Shown: positions 6,370 to 8,861 of the stretch, one piece after another
Layout: the number at the start of each line of letters is the position of its first letter
Position numbering within the stretch: position 1 is the stretch's first letter
From: Yimella sp.
Lineage (GTDB): Bacteria; Actinomycetota; Actinomycetes; Actinomycetales; Dermatophilaceae
DNA: 8,861 bases
NCBI GenBank assembly: GCA_030150425.1
Contig: JASLFY010000178.1
Span: 1-8,861, forward strand
Direction: 5' to 3'
Made by a program: the position numbers and the translations under genes
Notes under the pieces: model-generated
The model's database searches: none
What the model was told of the DNA's origin: nothing
What the model saw: the letters and a program-made list of their open reading frames with translations, nothing else

Positions 6370-7560
6370 ATGACTGCTCTGCAGAAGAAGGACCACAACC
6401 CGATCGCCCACCTCACCCGTGAGGACATCGAGGAGCTCGGCCGTGAGCTCGACGCCGTCCGCGCGAGCGTGGTCGACACCCGCGGCGCCCGCGACGCGGC
6501 GTACATCCGCCGGATGATCAAGATCCAGCGTGGCCTGGAGATGGGATCGCGCGGGGTGCTGCTCGCCTCGCGCTGGAAGCCGGCGTTCGTGGTCGGCACG
6601 GCCGGTCTGACGGTGTCCAAGATCCTGGAGAACATGGAACTGGGCCACAACATCATGCACGGCCAGTGGGACTGGATGCGTGACCCGAAGATCCATTCGA
6701 CCACCTGGGAGTGGGACAACGCCTCGCCGGCCGACCTGTGGAAGCACAGCCACAACGAGCTGCACCACACCTACACCAACGTGCTCGGCCGCGACAACGA
6801 CCTGGGCTACGGCATCATGCGCGTCGACGAGGACCAGAAGTGGGTGCCGATGTACCTCGGGCAGCCGCTGTGGAACTTCGTCAACGCCTGCTTCTTCGAG
6901 TACGGCATCGCGGCGTACGACCTGGAGCTGGGCAAGTACTTCGCCGGCCGCAAGGACAAGGCCGTCTTCAAGCGCGACGCCACCAAGGTGGTCAACAAGA
7001 TCCGTGCCCAGGCGACCAAGGACTACGTCGTCCACCCGGCGCTCGCGGCGGTCACCGGCTCGGCCAAGCGGACCCTGCTGGCGAACTACATCGCTAACCT
7101 GGGTCGCAACCTGTGGACCCACTCGGTCATCATGTGCGGTCACTTCCCGGAGGGCGTCGAGACCTTCACCAAGACCTCGATCGACGGGGAGACCCGCGGC
7201 GACTGGTACCTGCGCCAGATGATCGGTTCGGCGAACATCCACGGCTCGACGCCGATGCACATCGCCACCGGCAACCTGTCGTACCAGATCGAGCACCACC
7301 TGTTCCCGGATCTGCCCAGCAACCGCTACGCCGAGATCGCCCCGCAGGTGCGCGACATCTGCGAGCGCTACGGCCTGCGCTACACCACCGGATCGCTGCC
7401 GCGTCAGGTCGCGTCGGCCTGGATGAAGGTCATCCGGCTGTCGCTGCCGAACCCGCTGGCCGCCAAGCTGCGTCGCCCGACCCGGCGTACGCCGGTCGAG
7501 CCGACCGCGCTGCCGTCGCGGATCCGCGCGCAGCAACTGGAGGACGAAGCGGCCGCCTGA
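6370..7560 (+). CDS. Membrane fatty acid (acyl-CoA) desaturase, DesA3-like
   Basis: Di-iron enzyme that introduces a double bond into a long acyl chain using O2 and electrons from the reductase encoded just upstream; 396 residues. Three histidine boxes are intact: HNIMH (His93, His97), HNELHH (His128, His132, His133) and QIEHH (Gln306, His309, His310). Flanking sequence such as ENMELGHNIMHGQWDWM, the WEWD motif, GHFPEG and HLFPDLPSNRY strongly resembles mycobacterial DesA3 (Rv3229c), a stearoyl-CoA delta-9 desaturase that partners Rv3230c. Hydrophobic stretches are modest (about 71-85 and 168-185 among others), as in that subfamily. The C-terminal ~35 residues are basic then acidic and not obviously catalytic. 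Delta-9 regiospecificity and acyl-CoA as substrate are inferred from the family. Its stop lies 11 nt from that of the convergent lipoprotein gene. Confidence 0.93.
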   Translation: MTALQKKDHNPIAHLTREDIEELGRELDAVRASVVDTRGARDAAYIRRMIKIQRGLEMGSRGVLLASRWKPAFVVGTAGLTVSKILENMELGHNIMHGQWDWMRDPKIHSTTWEWDNASPADLWKHSHNELHHTYTNVLGRDNDLGYGIMRVDEDQKWVPMYLGQPLWNFVNACFFEYGIAAYDLELGKYFAGRKDKAVFKRDATKVVNKIRAQATKDYVVHPALAAVTGSAKRTLLANYIANLGRNLWTHSVIMCGHFPEGVETFTKTSIDGETRGDWYLRQMIGSANIHGSTPMHIATGNLSYQIEHHLFPDLPSNRYAEIAPQVRDICERYGLRYTTGSLPRQVASAWMKVIRLSLPNPLAAKLRRPTRRTPVEPTALPSRIRAQQLEDEAAA

Positions 7561-7570
7561 GCGCCCTCAG
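7557..7570. terminator. Possible small bidirectional hairpin between convergent genes
   Basis: CTGAG-CGCC-CTCAG makes a perfect 5-bp stem with a 4-nt loop. The left arm contains the desaturase TGA, and the right arm ends 1 nt before the lipoprotein stop. There is no T-run on either strand, so intrinsic termination would be weak; it is the only hairpin in this 11-nt gap. Confidence 0.22.
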
Positions 7571-7571
7571 C

Positions 7572-8015
7572 TCACTGCTTCGTGGGCAGGCTCGGCATCT
7601 CGGCGGAGGTGGCGCACTGTCCGGTGACCCGGACGAACGCCGCGCTGTCCTTCTGGTCGATGTTCTTCGGCTTGCCGTCCTTCATCGCGGTGAGGGTCTG
7701 CGCCGAGAACTGGTCGTAGCCCTTGTCGACGATGCAGCCGGCGAGCATGGTGGCCGGCGCGCCGGTGACGCCCTTGGTGGCGTAGAAGGTCACCAGCCCG
7801 GCCTTCACGTCGTCCTTGCTCGGCTTGGCGCTGCTGTCGCCTCCCTCGCCGGTCGGGTCCGAGCTCGGCGCGGCCGCCTCCGAGGTGGCCGCACTGGCCG
7901 ACGAGGACGTCTGCGAGGAACTCGCCGCTTTGCTCGAACCCGAACCGCTGCACGCGGTGAGCGCGGGGAGTGCGAGCAGGGCTGCGGTGGCGGTGAGAGC
8001 GAGTGAGCGGCGCAT
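7572..8015 (-). CDS. Small Ser/Ala-rich lipoprotein of unknown function
   Basis: Predicted exported lipoprotein of 147 residues. ATG 8015 has GGAGGA (8027-8022, minus strand) with 6-nt spacing, a strong start. Signal peptide MRRS plus a hydrophobic core ends in lipobox LTAC, placing lipidated Cys at 22. Residues 23-66 are a low-complexity Ser/Ala/Gly/Thr linker. The C-terminal ~80 residues form a compact-looking domain with DDVKAGLVTFYATKGV, AGCIVDKGYDQFSAQTL and FVRVTGQC, containing just two cysteines, 94 and 134, that could form a disulfide outside the membrane. It is far too small to be the nucleoside-binding BMP lipoprotein of the transporter. I recall similarly built small lipoproteins in actinobacteria but cannot assign a family. 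It is convergent with the desaturase and divergent from deoA, so it appears to be its own transcription unit. Confidence 0.88.
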   Translation of the reverse strand: MRRSLALTATAALLALPALTACSGSGSSKAASSSQTSSSASAATSEAAAPSSDPTGEGGDSSAKPSKDDVKAGLVTFYATKGVTGAPATMLAGCIVDKGYDQFSAQTLTAMKDGKPKNIDQKDSAAFVRVTGQCATSAEMPSLPTKQ

Positions 8016-8135
8016 GACGTGTCCTCCGGACGACTGACTGGATCACTGGTGGCGAGGCGGCGGGGCTGGGTCCGCCGGAGCGTACGACGCCCTGCAGGGG
8101 GTTGGGGTTCCCCGGCGACGTGGTTGGATTCGTCC
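8016..8135. promoter_or_regulatory. Divergent intergenic region between lipoprotein gene and deoA
   Basis: 120 nt, the longest non-coding stretch here. It holds the lipoprotein ribosome site (8022-8027); a minus-strand -10-like TACGCT (8084-8079) with no clear -35; a perfect 10-bp palindrome CCCTGCAGGG (8090-8099); a short inverted repeat GGGGTTCCCC (8104-8113); and on the + strand TTGGGG (8102-8107), 16 nt, then TTGGAT (8124-8129) only 6 nt before the deoA ATG. The last would be a leaderless arrangement, but the -10 match is poor. No clear deoA Shine-Dalgarno is seen. Confidence 0.35.
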
Positions 8136-8861
8136 ATGACCGAGCGCAAGTCCGAACGTTTCGACGCCGTCGATGTCATCCGCGCCAAGCGCGACCGGCA
8201 GACCCTGACGCCCGAACAGATCGACTGGACGGTCGACGCGTACACCCGCGGGGTCGTCGCCGACGAGCAGATGGCGGCGCTGGCCATGGCGATCCTGTTG
8301 AACGGGATGAGCCGCGCGGAGATCTCCCGCTGGACCGCGGCGATGATCGCCTCGGGCGAGCGGATGTCGTTCGACGCGTTGTCCCGCCCGACCGCCGACA
8401 AGCACTCCACCGGTGGCGTGGGCGACAAGATCACCCCGCCGTTGGCGCCGTTGGTGGCGGCCTGCGGCGTGGCCGTGCCGCAGCTGTCCGGGCGCGGTCT
8501 TGGCCACACCGGCGGCACCCTCGACAAGCTCGAGGCGATCCCCGGCTGGCAGGCGGCGTTGGAGAACGACGCGATGATGAAGCAGTTGGAGGACGTCGGC
8601 GCGGTCATCTGCGCGGCCGGCAGCGGCCTGGCTCCCGCCGACAAGAAGCTGTACGCGCTGCGCGACGTCACCGGCACCGTGGAGGCGATCCCGCTGATCG
8701 CCAGCTCGATCATGAGCAAGAAGATCGCCGAGGGCACCGGCGCGCTGGTGCTGGACGTCAAGGTCGGCTCCGGCGCCTTCATGAAGAACCTCGCCGACGC
8801 CCAGGAGCTGGCCCGCACCATGGTGGGCCTGGGCCCGGGCTTGCCGAGCACCTGCGGCCGC
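8136..8861 (+). CDS. deoA: Thymidine (pyrimidine-nucleoside) phosphorylase, 3' partial, probable frameshift near the edge
   Basis: Cytosolic enzyme that phosphorolyses thymidine or deoxyuridine to the free base and deoxyribose-1-phosphate, acting downstream of cytidine deaminase. 242 codons are visible of about 430. FDAVDVIRAKRD opens the protein as in actinobacterial homologues; phosphate-binding KHSTGGVGDK lies at 89-98, the family signature SGRGLGHTGGTLDKLE at 118-133, and the substrate-site region ASSIMSKK at 189-196, followed by LVLDVKVGSGAFM. From about residue 233 the sequence reads GPGLPSTCGR, which no longer fits the family; removing one C from the CCC at 8834-8836 restores GRACRAPAA, matching the expected pattern (A-x-G-x-P-x). 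A homodimer is expected. DeoA versus broader-specificity Pdp cannot be settled from the N-terminal half, and actinobacterial annotation usually uses deoA. Confidence 0.92.
   Translation, partial: MTERKSERFDAVDVIRAKRDRQTLTPEQIDWTVDAYTRGVVADEQMAALAMAILLNGMSRAEISRWTAAMIASGERMSFDALSRPTADKHSTGGVGDKITPPLAPLVAACGVAVPQLSGRGLGHTGGTLDKLEAIPGWQAALENDAMMKQLEDVGAVICAAGSGLAPADKKLYALRDVTGTVEAIPLIASSIMSKKIAEGTGALVLDVKVGSGAFMKNLADAQELARTMVGLGPGLPSTCGR

Noticed and set aside
5181..6770. 529-codon and overlapping 480-codon (6094-7536) minus-strand open frames opposite reductase and desaturase
   Set aside because: Both run against genes with all catalytic motifs intact, show low-complexity Val/Gly/Arg/Asp repeats and have no ribosome site; high G+C removes stops on the opposite strand.
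7572..8015. The lipoprotein as the nucleoside-binding component of the importer
   Set aside because: BMP-type binding proteins are about 330-400 residues; this has 147, mostly linker, and is on the opposite strand in another unit.
8096..8113. G-rich run as a possible G-quadruplex
   Set aside because: Only two real G-runs are present before the C-run; four are needed.
8854..8861. Window ends exactly on GCGGCCGC (a NotI site)
   Set aside because: Could hint at a cloning junction, but the 8-mer is common in G+C-rich DNA and the frame-corrected deoA reading runs through it, so it is not evidence of vector sequence.
1..8861. Search for tRNA, rRNA, CRISPR repeats, IS ends, attachment sites
   Set aside because: Nothing recognisable by reading either strand; coding density leaves only short gaps of 120 nt or less.

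Overview
The window is gene-dense, roughly two thirds G+C by eye, with strong third-position G/C bias, stop/start-overlapping operons, a GTG-started gene and protein families typical of Actinomycetota. The nucleoside importer/cytidine deaminase/thymidine phosphorylase set and the DesA3-type desaturase pair are both well known from mycobacteria, nocardioids and propionibacteria-like actinobacteria. I cannot place it to genus from sequence alone.

Left block (1-3988, all +): a nucleoside uptake and salvage operon. It begins inside a tandem ABC ATPase (N-terminus outside the window), followed by two BPD_transp_2 permeases and cytidine deaminase (cdd). The first two junctions are translationally coupled (GTGA and ATGA overlaps), and cdd starts 5 nt after the second permease stop. 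The substrate-binding lipoprotein (BMP family) expected for such a transporter would lie upstream of the window.

Middle block (3992-7560): a PucR/CdaR-type regulator on the minus strand is divergent from a two-gene + strand operon. That operon encodes a flavin/NAD(P)H reductase with a fused C-terminal plant-type [2Fe-2S] ferredoxin, and a three-histidine-box membrane acyl desaturase. The pair resembles mycobacterial Rv3230c/Rv3229c (DesA3): the reductase passes NAD(P)H electrons through FAD and Fe-S to the di-iron desaturase. The 67-nt divergent intergenic region holds a candidate leaderless promoter for the regulator and a 17-bp near-palindrome over its start codon.

Right block (7572-8861): a small minus-strand lipoprotein of unknown function, a 120-nt divergent intergenic region, and the start of thymidine phosphorylase (deoA), which runs off the right edge with a probable frameshift in its last ~27 nt.

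The main structural point is that cdd and deoA, normally neighbours in actinobacterial nucleoside-salvage clusters, are separated here by four genes (regulator, reductase, desaturase, lipoprotein). I see no tRNA, rRNA, CRISPR array, insertion sequence or transposase. No intergenic gap exceeds 120 nt. I did not find a convincing wholly new system; the strongest leads are the regulatory region of the desaturase module and the unknown lipoprotein.
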